Below are positions 42,251-51,594 of a stretch of 64,000 bases of DNA, piece after piece (positions within the stretch are counted from its first letter, which is position 1; each line of letters opens with the position of its first letter). Location: NCBI GenBank assembly GCA_964421245.1, contig CAYQVW010000001.1, positions 62,001 to 126,000 of the forward strand. The letters run 5' to 3'. This DNA is from CAYQVW01 sp964421245. Its GTDB lineage: Bacteria; Margulisbacteria; WOR-1; XYC2-FULL-46-14. A model generated the notes under the pieces. It made no database searches. It worked only from the letters and a program-made list of their open reading frames with translations, and was not told where the DNA came from. The position numbers and the translations under genes are program-made.

Positions 42251-43260
42251 AAAGAGATTCTGGGGTCACAGTTGTTGCAGAAATATCAGCTAATCATGCT
42301 AAGGATTTTAAAAAGGCAGTCTCTTTAATAAAGAAAGCCAAGGCTTGTGGTGTCGATGCTGTAAAATTTCAGACTTATACGCCTGATACAATAACAATTG
42401 ATGTTCGCAATAAGTATTTTAAGGTTAAGCATCCGGTTTGGGGAGGACAAACGCTTTATGATTTGTATAAAAAAGCTTATACTCCATGGTCTTGGTTTAA
42501 ACGGCTAAAACAGGTTTGCGATGACCTAGGAATTGCGTTTTTTTCAACTGCTTTTGACAAAACCAGTGTTGATTTTCTGGAGACATTAAATGTCGCAGTT
42601 CACAAGATATCTTCTTTTGAGTTGGTTGATCTTCCTTTAATAAGGTATGCGGCCAAGACAAAAAAACCACTTATAATTTCCACAGGAATGGGTACTCTTT
42701 CTGAAATAAAAGAAGCTGTGAGCACTGCACGCAAAGCTGGAGCAAAAGATATCATTCTTTTGAAATGTGTAAGTAACTATCCGGCTAAACCTGAGAATAT
42801 GAATTTAAAGACAATACCTTACATGAAAGAAGTCTTTGATTGTCCTGTGGGGCTTTCCGATCATACATTGGCGAACGAAGTTTCAGTTGCTTCGGTTGCA
42901 TGGGGAGCGTGTTTAGTTGAGAAGCATTTTACTCTCTCAAGAACTGACAAGACCCCTGATGCCTTTTTTTCATTAGAGCCTGATGAACTGAAGCAGCTTG
43001 TTTGCAGTATTAGAGTTGTAGAAAAAGCGATGGGGAAAGTTCATTTTGGAGGATCGGCGGATGAAAAAAAGAGCAGAGCTTTTAGGAGGTCTTTATTTGC
43101 TGTAAGAGATATTAGGAAGGGAGAAATATTTAGTGAAGAAAATATTAGATCCATAAGACCATCCAATGGATTGGCTCCAAAATATTTAAAAGATCTTATC
43201 GGAAAAAAGGCTAAGAAAAGTATGAAGAAGGGAACTCCATTAAGGTGGTCTCATATATGA
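42244..43260 (+). CDS. pseI: Pseudaminic acid synthase
   Basis: 338 residues with TIM-barrel motifs VAEISANHAKDF, AVKFQTYTPDT, ISTGMGTLSE, VSNYPA and GLSDHTLANE...EKHFTL. The C-terminal SAF domain (RSLFAVRDIRKGEIFSEENI) is present, unlike the NeuB-like protein at 25935. Condenses PEP with the altrose derivative from PseG. The ATG at 42244 has GAGGG 7 nt upstream. It closes the Pse cassette and overlaps the next gene at ATGA. Confidence 0.93.
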   Translation: MLKRDSGVTVVAEISANHAKDFKKAVSLIKKAKACGVDAVKFQTYTPDTITIDVRNKYFKVKHPVWGGQTLYDLYKKAYTPWSWFKRLKQVCDDLGIAFFSTAFDKTSVDFLETLNVAVHKISSFELVDLPLIRYAAKTKKPLIISTGMGTLSEIKEAVSTARKAGAKDIILLKCVSNYPAKPENMNLKTIPYMKEVFDCPVGLSDHTLANEVSVASVAWGACLVEKHFTLSRTDKTPDAFFSLEPDELKQLVCSIRVVEKAMGKVHFGGSADEKKSRAFRRSLFAVRDIRKGEIFSEENIRSIRPSNGLAPKYLKDLIGKKAKKSMKKGTPLRWSHI

Positions 43261-44225
43261 CGGAAATTACTCGTGAAAATTTCATAAGAAATATTGTCTT
43301 TGTAACTGGGTTGACAAGATCTGGTAAGACGATGCTTCTACCCATTGTTTCTAGTATGGAAAGAGTAGAACACGTTGCCATGAATTACCTGATGGAGCAG
43401 GTGCCTATGATGCATATCTTGGGACTTATTTCTGACGAGGCGGCTACCTGTTTGATGCGATATGCAATTGATGCTATGTTTTATGATCAAACTATTGGTA
43501 GAAATATTAATTTAAGGTTTGGCGACCTAACCAGTGTGTGGAAATCAAAAGAACCATTAAGTTATTTGAAGAGGCTGTTTACCAAAGATGGAGATGTTGC
43601 CATGAGGTCTATTGAACAAAAGAAACCTTTGTTCCTTTTACAACTTCATGATGCCCTTTGGCATGCTGATGTATATATTAAGTCTTTCCCTGATATGAAG
43701 ATGATTCACATAACCAGACATCCTATTGATATGGTGCACAATTGGCACGAAAAAGGTTATGGCGGAGATTTCTTTGAGAATCCTCGAAACGCTACTCTTA
43801 CGATTGAGTGGAAATCAAAGAAATTACCTTATTATGTTTCTGGATGGGAAGAAGAATATTTGAGCATGTCTGAGATTGACAGAGTTATACATATGATTAA
43901 GAAGTTAGAGGATCGTCACCGTAAAAAACATGATTCCTTATCAGAAGAAGAATGCCGCAAAGTAATGATTGTTTCATTTGAGAAAATGGTAACTAATCCT
44001 GAAGCTGTTTTGAAAGAAATAACTAAATTTTTAGGTACAACCTTATCGAGGCATAGCTCTCGTATATGTAAGCGAGAAAGGTGTCCAAGGAGATTGCGTA
44101 GAGAAGATAGAGATAGAAAATTAGATGAAATCAAGAAACTTTGTTCACAAGAAGCATTGGCTATATTGGTGTCAATGTCAGATGAATATGATGAATTATA
44201 TACAAATGAGGGAGTGTATACTTAG
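43257..44225 (+). CDS. Sulfotransferase-fold protein 1
   Basis: 322 residues. VFVTGLTRSGKTMLLP (about 14-29) is the 5'-phosphosulfate loop, HITRHPIDMVHNW the 3'-phosphate region, VSFEKMVTNPEAVLKEI the third family mark. Normally transfers sulfate from PAPS to a glycan. Because it lies directly before the phosphoramidate genes, transfer of another group from a 3'-phosphonucleotide is possible. It overlaps pseI (ATGA); a GTG at 43245 is an alternative start. Confidence 0.85.
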   Translation: MTEITRENFIRNIVFVTGLTRSGKTMLLPIVSSMERVEHVAMNYLMEQVPMMHILGLISDEAATCLMRYAIDAMFYDQTIGRNINLRFGDLTSVWKSKEPLSYLKRLFTKDGDVAMRSIEQKKPLFLLQLHDALWHADVYIKSFPDMKMIHITRHPIDMVHNWHEKGYGGDFFENPRNATLTIEWKSKKLPYYVSGWEEEYLSMSEIDRVIHMIKKLEDRHRKKHDSLSEEECRKVMIVSFEKMVTNPEAVLKEITKFLGTTLSRHSSRICKRERCPRRLRREDRDRKLDEIKKLCSQEALAILVSMSDEYDELYTNEGVYT

Positions 44226-44231
44226 AATAAA

Positions 44232-46637
44232 ATGGAAATAGAGAACAAATCTTACTCGAAGGCAGATATGCTCCAAATGTTGAAAGAGCGGGTCAGCTGT
44301 TGTCATATAGAGGACATCTTTAGTTTTACAGTGGTCCATTGGCAGAGATGTTCAGATCAAATTTGTGCAGAGATAATAGAAAAGGTATCTTCTCCCAGGA
44401 TTGTAGTTCGTAGTTCATCTGCCTACGAAGATAAAACCGATGTGTCCAGGGCAGGGTATTTTCATAGTGAGCTCAATGTTCTTCCTAATGAGAATAATAT
44501 AAGAGAGGCTGTGAACAAGGTTGTGCATTCCTATGACAAAGGCGGATATTCAAGCGATGAGAATCAGATTCTCATTCAGCCTCAAACCGAGAATATAAAA
44601 ATAAGTGGGGTTGTTTTTACGCGGCAAATTGAAACTAATGCCCCTTATTATGTTATTAATTATGATGATAGTTCAGGTAGAACGGATACTGTTACTGGAG
44701 GTTCGGAGGGGAGGGTTCTTTATCTTTCACATTTTGTTGCTATTTCTCCGAATCATTTGTTTTGTAATTTAGTAAAGGCTATTAAGGAAATAGAAAATAT
44801 ATATCCTGGTAGAGTCTTGGATATTGAATTTGCCATTACCACAGAAGGAAAACTGGTAATTTTTCAAGTAAGGCCTTTAGCAGCTAATGCTGATGTTCCC
44901 ATGCCGAATGATGATTTTGTCAAACATCTTATTGCTGATATGGCAAAAAAGTTCAAGCGCTTTTCAAAGAGAGAACCTCATCTTGGGGGTGGGGAATCTA
45001 TATTTGGTGATATGCCTGATTGGAATCCTTCCGAGATAATTGGGAGCAGACCAAATACTCTAGATTACTCCATGTACAGTTTTATTGTGACAGATGAGGT
45101 TTGGCATGAGGCAAGAAGCTCTTTGGGATATTATGATGTTTATCCAGCTGAGCTAATGGTCTCTTTTGGAAAAAAGCCTTACATAGATACACGTGCCAGC
45201 TTTAATTCTCTTACCCCGGCAGATATTTCATTTGATTTGCGGGAGAAGCTTGTTCATTACTATCTTGATAAGCTAAAGGCCAACCCTGCTTTTCAGGATA
45301 AAGTTGAGTTTGAAATTCTTTGGACCTGTTATGATTTTTCTACAGCAGATAAAATTAATGGTCTTAGCCATAATGGATTTTCGGAAAACGAGATTGATGA
45401 GCTTGTAACAGTTCTTAGGCGACTGACAAATAATATTCTCAAAAAATTTGAAGATATTACAGATTATGATCTCAAACAGGTTAAATATCTTACTGATAGA
45501 CGCAACAGGATTATGGATTTTTATAACCAGCAGGAAAAGACACCGTGGAATTCACTTTATACTGCTTATAATATTCTTCAGAATTGTAAAAAATTTGGCA
45601 CCTTTCCTTTCTCGCGCCAGGCCCGCCTGGCCTTTATTGCTAAAAGTTTTCTTATAAGTATGAAGGATCAGCAGATTGTAACGGAAGAATTTTTTCAGGA
45701 TTTTTTAAACTCTATTAGAACGATTGCTTCAAAATTTAATGATGATTTTTATATGTTGCAAAAGAAGGAGCTTTCCAAGAAAGATTTTATTGGAAATTAC
45801 GGGCACTTACGGGCAGGGACCTACGATATCACCGCTCCCCGTTATGACAGCTCTCCTCATTTGTTTAGCAATGAGGGCTCTATGAAAGTAAATCAGAGAC
45901 CCGAGAAAGGTTTTAAAATACCAAAAAAAATAATAGATAGTATTACTCACCTTATGGAACAGCATGGTTTACACGGAAGCGGAACGGATCTTATCGAAAA
46001 AATTCGATCGGCAATAGAGAATAGGGAATATACAAAGTTTGAATTTACCCGCAGTTTGAGTGATGCACTGGAGCTTCTTGCCGAGGCTGGCCAGATGCTT
46101 GGATTTAAACGTGAAGAGCTTTGTCATGTGGATCTTCCGACCCTCATGAAGTTTAAGAATCCTGAACACGGAGATACTGATTATCCTAAAAGGATCATAG
46201 GACAGTCAATAGAAAGGCATCGCCAAGAAAGGGCTTGGTACGATAACATTATCCTGCCACCGCTAATAGCTTCAGAGAAAGATCTTTATTTTGTTAAGCC
46301 GTATGAAGCAATGCCAAACTTTATTACCCGAAAATCCGTAAAGGGCAGGGTAGCAACCTTTGCTGAGATAAAGCATATCGGGCTAGAATCGATGGAAACA
46401 TTAATCATTCTTTTGGAAAGTGCTGATCCGGGTTTCGACTGGATATTTACAAAAAATCCTCTTGGCATAATTACTAAATATGGTGGAGTTGCATCTCACA
46501 TGGCAATACGCTGCGCTGAATTTGGGATACCGGCAGCTATTGGCTGCGGTGATGTGATATATGATGATTTAAAAAAGACTAAAGCGGTCCAGTTAGATTG
46601 TCAAAGAAAAATTATAAAACCATTGGGGAGTTACTGA
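44232..46637 (+). CDS. PEP-synthase-like kinase, probable L-glutamine kinase of phosphoramidate synthesis
   Basis: 801 residues. The N-terminal 220 are a PPDK/PEP-synthase ATP-grasp domain (IVVRSSSAYED, RAGYFHSELNV, FQVRPLA). The C-terminus is a phosphohistidine domain with KYGGVASHMAIRCAEFGIPA, His near 756. The middle is not that of PEP synthase. This arrangement and length match Cj1418 of Campylobacter, which phosphorylates the amide N of glutamine, and the two next genes match Cj1417 and Cj1416 in order. A small GC-rich palindrome lies in the coding sequence. No good ribosome binding site is seen. Confidence 0.82.
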   Translation: MEIENKSYSKADMLQMLKERVSCCHIEDIFSFTVVHWQRCSDQICAEIIEKVSSPRIVVRSSSAYEDKTDVSRAGYFHSELNVLPNENNIREAVNKVVHSYDKGGYSSDENQILIQPQTENIKISGVVFTRQIETNAPYYVINYDDSSGRTDTVTGGSEGRVLYLSHFVAISPNHLFCNLVKAIKEIENIYPGRVLDIEFAITTEGKLVIFQVRPLAANADVPMPNDDFVKHLIADMAKKFKRFSKREPHLGGGESIFGDMPDWNPSEIIGSRPNTLDYSMYSFIVTDEVWHEARSSLGYYDVYPAELMVSFGKKPYIDTRASFNSLTPADISFDLREKLVHYYLDKLKANPAFQDKVEFEILWTCYDFSTADKINGLSHNGFSENEIDELVTVLRRLTNNILKKFEDITDYDLKQVKYLTDRRNRIMDFYNQQEKTPWNSLYTAYNILQNCKKFGTFPFSRQARLAFIAKSFLISMKDQQIVTEEFFQDFLNSIRTIASKFNDDFYMLQKKELSKKDFIGNYGHLRAGTYDITAPRYDSSPHLFSNEGSMKVNQRPEKGFKIPKKIIDSITHLMEQHGLHGSGTDLIEKIRSAIENREYTKFEFTRSLSDALELLAEAGQMLGFKREELCHVDLPTLMKFKNPEHGDTDYPKRIIGQSIERHRQERAWYDNIILPPLIASEKDLYFVKPYEAMPNFITRKSVKGRVATFAEIKHIGLESMETLIILLESADPGFDWIFTKNPLGIITKYGGVASHMAIRCAEFGIPAAIGCGDVIYDDLKKTKAVQLDCQRKIIKPLGSY
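45616..45631. repeat. Short GC-rich palindrome in the glutamine-kinase-like gene
   Basis: GCCAGGC, two bases, GCCTGGC. It codes for part of RQARLAF and contrasts with the AT-rich surroundings. It may be a hairpin-forming element or just conserved codons for ARLA. Confidence 0.4.
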
Positions 46638-46640
46638 AAT

Positions 46641-47336
46641 ATGTTATACGCAATTTCCATGAGCATTAACGAAGGAGCTGTTTGCCAAGATGGCCTATAT
46701 TCAGACTATGTTGCTTTTTTTGAAAAGTTTGGCTGTACTCTTGTTTTTATCCCAAACTCTGCTGATAAGATTAAGTCTTATTTTGATGATTTACCCATCG
46801 AAGGGCTTATTCTGTCGGGAGGGAACGATTTGAGCAGTGAATTTACTGGACAGAAAGCCGTAGATGTAAGAAATGCGGCCCCTTTGAGAGATGCAAAAGA
46901 GAAAAAATTGCTTGATATTGCTGTTGAAAGAAAACTGCCTGTTTTTGGTATCTGTCGTGGTATGCAGTTTATCAATTGCTATTTTGGAGGTTCTCTGACG
47001 CAGAGTATCTCTGATAAAAATGATCCAGGAAACATTCATGTTGCTAAAACACATAAGGTTTCTGTTTGTGATAAAAAGGCAGTTGAATTTTTTGGAAAAG
47101 ATGAGATTTTAGTAAATTCCTATCATCATCAGGGAGTTAAGAGAGATCAGCTCTCTTTGAAGCTTAAGATAATGGCAGTTTCTGCAAAAGATGATTTGGT
47201 AGAGGCGCTTTTTCATCCGCAATTACCTATTGCTGGTGTGCAGTGGCATCCAGAAAGAAATGGTTCATCTTTTGTTGATGATAGTAAACTAGTCAGAGCT
47301 TTTATAAATAGAGATTTGTATTGGGGAGGGAAATAA
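46641..47336 (+). CDS. Class I glutamine-amidotransferase-like hydrolase, probable gamma-glutamyl-CDP-amidate hydrolase
   Basis: 231 residues of the peptidase C26/PuuD type. The nucleophile is Cys105 in GICRGMQF, His-Glu in QWHPERN, LILSGGNDL the oxyanion part. By synteny with Campylobacter Cj1417 it would cut glutamate from gamma-glutamyl-CDP-amidate to leave cytidine diphosphoramidate. Alone, its sequence would also allow another gamma-glutamyl substrate. Confidence 0.83.
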   Translation: MLYAISMSINEGAVCQDGLYSDYVAFFEKFGCTLVFIPNSADKIKSYFDDLPIEGLILSGGNDLSSEFTGQKAVDVRNAAPLRDAKEKKLLDIAVERKLPVFGICRGMQFINCYFGGSLTQSISDKNDPGNIHVAKTHKVSVCDKKAVEFFGKDEILVNSYHHQGVKRDQLSLKLKIMAVSAKDDLVEALFHPQLPIAGVQWHPERNGSSFVDDSKLVRAFINRDLYWGGK

Positions 47337-47340
47337 AAGA

Positions 47341-48102
47341 ATGAAAGGCATAATTCTTGCTGCTGGTGAAGGCAAAAGGTTAAAACCATTTACAGATAAT
47401 AGCCCTAAATGCCTAATTCTGTTAGAAGGGAAAAGTATTTTAGATAGACAGATAGAGACAATGCGTGCCTGTGGCATAGAAGATATAATAGTCATTAAAG
47501 GTTACCGGGCGGACATGATAATTAGGGGCGATGTACGTTACTATATCAATCCTCAATATGATTCAACTAATATGGTGATGACTCTCTGGTGTGCAGAAAA
47601 AGATCTTGAAGGGGAGGTTATTGTTGCCTACGGAGATATCATCTATAATGGAGGAATATTACAAAGTCTAATGGCATCAACTCATGATATTTCAGTAGTT
47701 GTAGATATGGACTGGGAGAGATATTGGAAGAAGCGGTTTGCCAATCCCCTAAAAGATGCAGAAGCTTTCAAAATGGATGATAAGGGTCGGATAAAGATAA
47801 TTGGTCAGAAGCCTGAAACAATAGAGGATATTGAAGCGGGATATATCGGCCTGATCAAGTTTACAAATAATGGTATAAATATTTTTAAAAAGTCCTTCTT
47901 AAATGCCAGCAAGGGAGAAGCCTGGGGTGCTCCTCGGCAATTTGAAAAAGCTTATATGACTGATATGTTGCAGGGGTTGATTAATGAAGGACATGACTTA
48001 TTTGCAATTGGCATACATGGGGGATGGCTTGAAATAGATAGTTGTAGTGATTTTGAATTGGCTAAAAAGCTTTTCAAAAATGGGGTAGTTAATAATGTTT
48101 AA
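47341..48102 (+). CDS. LicC-like nucleotidyltransferase, probable CTP:phosphoglutamine cytidylyltransferase
   Basis: 253 residues. LAAGEGKRLKPFTDNSPKCL is the nucleotide-binding start of the NTP-transferase fold, AYGDII carries the metal Asp, and GGWLEIDSCSDFELAKKLF the second Asp region. LicC-like proteins use CTP. In Cj1416 the substrate is L-glutamine phosphate, giving gamma-glutamyl-CDP-amidate; the gene order here supports the same step. GGGAGGG lies upstream. It overlaps the next gene by 8 nt. Confidence 0.85.
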   Translation: MKGIILAAGEGKRLKPFTDNSPKCLILLEGKSILDRQIETMRACGIEDIIVIKGYRADMIIRGDVRYYINPQYDSTNMVMTLWCAEKDLEGEVIVAYGDIIYNGGILQSLMASTHDISVVVDMDWERYWKKRFANPLKDAEAFKMDDKGRIKIIGQKPETIEDIEAGYIGLIKFTNNGINIFKKSFLNASKGEAWGAPRQFEKAYMTDMLQGLINEGHDLFAIGIHGGWLEIDSCSDFELAKKLFKNGVVNNV

Positions 48103-49390
48103 AACAATATTTATTGGTGGAATTAATCGCAGTGGAGGATCGTTACTTGCGCGCCTTTTTGATGGGCATGAAGATGTAGCCAGTTATCCTTTAGAGGTGG
48201 GTTTTCCTCATGATAGTCGATTTTATTCTCTTTTTGAGAGTTATACTGGTATTCCATTGACAGTTCCTTTGTATTCTGGGGATGATCAGGGAACGGATGT
48301 CTTTAAATTACTTGATTTGCCTCAAAAAAAGACGAAAGTTTCTTTGAAATGGGGGAAAGAAAGTGCTGATCAGGTTGGTGTTAGAAAGAATTATTTAGAG
48401 AAAGTTTTTTATGGGAAGGTAAAAACAGATTTTGATTTTGATAAGTTTGTCAGGTTATTCAATGAGTATCGAGCGGGGGCAAATACTATAGCAGAGCTTT
48501 ATGACGCACGCCATAAAGCTTATTTTGAGGCATGGGATAATGGGCGTCATAGTAAACATGCAAAAGTTGTAATTATGCATGATAGTGCTGGGCTTTATTT
48601 AACGAATATTGATCGTTTTTTTGACAGCTTTAAAGATTCGATTTTTGTTACTCCTGTAAGGGATGTAATGGGGTACATTGCTTCAGAAAAAACCCGCCTG
48701 GCAAGACGTTATTTTGGATCTCGCCGGTTTTCTTATCCTAAATTTCCTAATTTTCTAGTAAAAGGCTTCAGGACTTATGACTTAGACGCACAGATCAGGG
48801 CATGGATGACTGCAATAACCCGTACTGTTTTATTGCAGGAGAAATATGGGGTGCAGAATAGATTTGTAGTTTATGGAAATGAAAATCTCCTAAATTGTCC
48901 TGAAAAAACTATGCAGGGTCTATGTGCTAAAATGGGATTGGAATTTCGTCCAATTTTGCTTGAACCTACTATTGCCAATCAGCCATGGCAAGGAAATTCT
49001 CATCAAGGTAAACAAAGGGGAATTAGTAAAGAATTGGCCCATTATTATCATAAGGTTTTAGCTCCTGATGAGATCAAAAAAATAGAGCAAATAACTGGTT
49101 CCGTAAGAAATTTTTTGAAGAGCAATAATAATACTCCACTTAATTTGACGCAGATACCTAAAAAATATTTATTTGATTATGATTATCAAAAGAAATATTT
49201 TAATGATGCAGAAAAAATCACCTTATATTCTGCATTAGTTAATTCTGGCCGCAGAAGGGTAATGGTTAAAGCACCTGGCTTGACCGGGATTCTGGCATAT
49301 TTATATTCACTGATGGTCTGGTTAATTCACGTTCCTCGGATGCTTAAATTAAGATTTTTTCCGGGGATGGGGAAGCAAAATTATACATAA
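48095..49390 (+). CDS. Sulfotransferase-fold protein 2
   Basis: 431 residues. FIGGINRSGGSLLARLFDGH at the N-terminus is the phosphate loop and VTPVRDVMGYIASEK the 3'-phosphate region. The C-terminus (about 405-425) has a hydrophobic LAYLYSLMVWLIHVP, a possible membrane contact, uncommon in the family. It sits between the cytidylyltransferase and the PK-ATP sulfurylase gene. Sulfate or phosphoramidate transfer are both possible. Confidence 0.8.
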   Translation: MFKTIFIGGINRSGGSLLARLFDGHEDVASYPLEVGFPHDSRFYSLFESYTGIPLTVPLYSGDDQGTDVFKLLDLPQKKTKVSLKWGKESADQVGVRKNYLEKVFYGKVKTDFDFDKFVRLFNEYRAGANTIAELYDARHKAYFEAWDNGRHSKHAKVVIMHDSAGLYLTNIDRFFDSFKDSIFVTPVRDVMGYIASEKTRLARRYFGSRRFSYPKFPNFLVKGFRTYDLDAQIRAWMTAITRTVLLQEKYGVQNRFVVYGNENLLNCPEKTMQGLCAKMGLEFRPILLEPTIANQPWQGNSHQGKQRGISKELAHYYHKVLAPDEIKKIEQITGSVRNFLKSNNNTPLNLTQIPKKYLFDYDYQKKYFNDAEKITLYSALVNSGRRRVMVKAPGLTGILAYLYSLMVWLIHVPRMLKLRFFPGMGKQNYT

Positions 49391-49404
49391 TGAAAGGTAA
49401 AAAA

Positions 49405-51594
49405 ATGAGTAAGTTCAGAAAAAAAATAAATATATGGTGTACTCTTGGTCCGTCTTCGCTAAATGAGAGAGTTATCAAGAGATTGACAGAGACAGGTGTT
49501 AGCATGTTTCGAATCAATCTGTCTCACACTAGGCCAGATGATATAGAAGGTGTTGTTGAAACTATTAGAAAATACACATCCGTTCCTATTTGCCTTGATA
49601 CTGAGGGGCCTCAGGTTAGGACCGGGTTAATAAAAGGGAAAGGAGTGCTTTTAAAAGAGAATAATACAGTTGCGATTTCAAAAAAAGATATTGTAGGACA
49701 TGCTGAGAGTTTTACTATAAGACCAGCGAATGTATTAGAGGAGTTAGAGGTTGGGGATCTAATAAGCGTTGATTTTGATTCTGTTCTTTTAGGTATTGCG
49801 TGTATTGAGAAGGATTTTCTTAGGGCAAAGGTTATTACAGGTGGATGGATAGGTAGTAATAAGGCTGTGACAATAGACAAGAGTATTCCTATGCCAATAC
49901 TATCTAAAAAGGATAAACTGGGTATCAAGGTTTTAAAAAAGTGTGGGTTGAAATATCTTTCCCTATCTTTTGTTCATAAAATGCAGGATGTTGAATTAGC
50001 CAGGAAACTTGTTGGAAAAAATGTTTCTATTGTTTCAAAAATTGAGACAAATGATGCTTTACTCAACCTAAACGAAATTATTAGTGCTTCAGACGGTATT
50101 TTGATTGATAGAGGAGATCTTTCAAGGGAAGAACCAATCAATAAGATTCCTCTGCTTCAAAAATCCATAATAAAAATGGCTAACAAGGGGAAAAAACCAG
50201 TTTTTGTTGCTACCAATCTTCTTGAGTCAATGGTTAAAACAAAGAAACCACTAAGATCTGAAGTGAATGATGTTATGAATACCTTGCTTGATGGAGCGGA
50301 TGGTCTTGTTCTTGCCGCCGAGACGGCGATAGGGGATTATCCTGTAGAATGCGCTAACATGATAAAGCGAATGATAAAATATTATCAAATTGCTGAACAG
50401 GGATATTCATTTGAGGAGCTATTAAAAAAGGATTCTTTTTTGTTGATAGAGCCGCATGGTGGGGAGTTAATCAATAGATATAACCAGAATGTCGATTTGA
50501 AAGTCATAAAATCTTTACCAAAATTAATTGTTGATGAACGTGTCATTATGGATGCTGAACAAATTGGTATTGGAACCTATTCTCCATTAACAGGTTTTAT
50601 GAATAAAGATGATCTTTTTAGTGTGCTTGATAATTATCATCTTATGAGTGGAGTCCCTTGGACCCTGCCTATTGTATTACAAGTTTCAAAATCGGATCGT
50701 AGACGGTTTAAGAAGAATCATGAAATTGCACTCGTTTATGAAAAAGACAACAAGATCTATGCTGTCTTGACAGTGACGGATGTTTTTAGTGTAGACCTAA
50801 AAAAAGCTGCGAAAAAGTGGTTTGGAACAACAGATCTGGAGCATCCGGGGGTAAAGCATCTTTTTGATAAGGGGGAATATTTTATTGGTGGAGAGATAAC
50901 CTTGGTAAGAAGGAAGGCTTCTGAGCATAAAGAATTTGAATTTACACCGCAGCAGACAAGACTGATATTTGAACACAAGGAGTGGAGTAAGGTTGCTGGA
51001 TTTCATACGCGGAATGCCATTCATCGAGCTCATGAATATTTGCAAATGTCTGCACTAGAAAAGTATGGTTTGGATGGTTTGTTTCTTCACCCGGTTGTGG
51101 GACCAAAGAAGTCGCAGGATTTTAGACCACAAATTATTTTAGAGAGCTATCAGGTGATGCTGGATAATTTTTATCCAAAGGGAAAAGTTGTGCTTGGGGC
51201 TTTTTCTGCATACTCACATTATGCTGGACCGCGTGAAGCGGTTTTTACCGCTCTATGCAGAAAGAATTTTGGTTGTAGCCATTTTATAATAGGAAGAGAC
51301 CATACTGGTGTTAAAGACTACTATAAGGCTGATGCTACAATAAAACTTTTGGAGAAAATTGGTGATATAGGGATAACGCCGATATTTTTTAATACAATTC
51401 ATTATTGTAAAAAGTGCAGGAAATACGTTGAAAAGTGTGTTCATGGAGATAAAAACTACTTGCATATAAGTGGGACCCAAGCTCGGAAGATGTTGCTTGA
51501 AAAGAAACAACCTCCACAGTGGTTTCTGCGTTCAAAAATATCAAAAATGATAATGGAAAAAATAGAGAAGGGGATTGAGGTTTTTGTAAAATGA
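49405..51594 (+). CDS. Pyruvate kinase-like domain fused to ATP sulfurylase
   Basis: 729 residues. About 1-335 has the pyruvate-kinase A and B domains: CTLGPSS, FRINLSH, LDTEGPQVRTG, the catalytic Lys-Glu in SKIET, the metal Asp in IDRGDL and FVATNLLESM; the allosteric C-domain is absent. About 340-729 is sulfate adenylyltransferase: PHGGELINR, GTYSPLTGFM, GFHTRNAIHRAHEYLQ (HxxH motif, His for the usual Gln), GRDHTGVKDYY and SGTQARKMLL. It makes APS; the kinase half could remake ATP from PEP. The ATG at 49390 is an alternative; AAAGG favours 49405. Confidence 0.88.
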   Translation: MSKFRKKINIWCTLGPSSLNERVIKRLTETGVSMFRINLSHTRPDDIEGVVETIRKYTSVPICLDTEGPQVRTGLIKGKGVLLKENNTVAISKKDIVGHAESFTIRPANVLEELEVGDLISVDFDSVLLGIACIEKDFLRAKVITGGWIGSNKAVTIDKSIPMPILSKKDKLGIKVLKKCGLKYLSLSFVHKMQDVELARKLVGKNVSIVSKIETNDALLNLNEIISASDGILIDRGDLSREEPINKIPLLQKSIIKMANKGKKPVFVATNLLESMVKTKKPLRSEVNDVMNTLLDGADGLVLAAETAIGDYPVECANMIKRMIKYYQIAEQGYSFEELLKKDSFLLIEPHGGELINRYNQNVDLKVIKSLPKLIVDERVIMDAEQIGIGTYSPLTGFMNKDDLFSVLDNYHLMSGVPWTLPIVLQVSKSDRRRFKKNHEIALVYEKDNKIYAVLTVTDVFSVDLKKAAKKWFGTTDLEHPGVKHLFDKGEYFIGGEITLVRRKASEHKEFEFTPQQTRLIFEHKEWSKVAGFHTRNAIHRAHEYLQMSALEKYGLDGLFLHPVVGPKKSQDFRPQIILESYQVMLDNFYPKGKVVLGAFSAYSHYAGPREAVFTALCRKNFGCSHFIIGRDHTGVKDYYKADATIKLLEKIGDIGITPIFFNTIHYCKKCRKYVEKCVHGDKNYLHISGTQARKMLLEKKQPPQWFLRSKISKMIMEKIEKGIEVFVK

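Noticed and set aside
44232..46637. Plain PEP synthase or pyruvate phosphate dikinase
   Set aside because: The PEP/pyruvate TIM-barrel domain is not seen after the phosphohistidine motif, which instead lies at the very C-terminus, as in glutamine kinase and related proteins.
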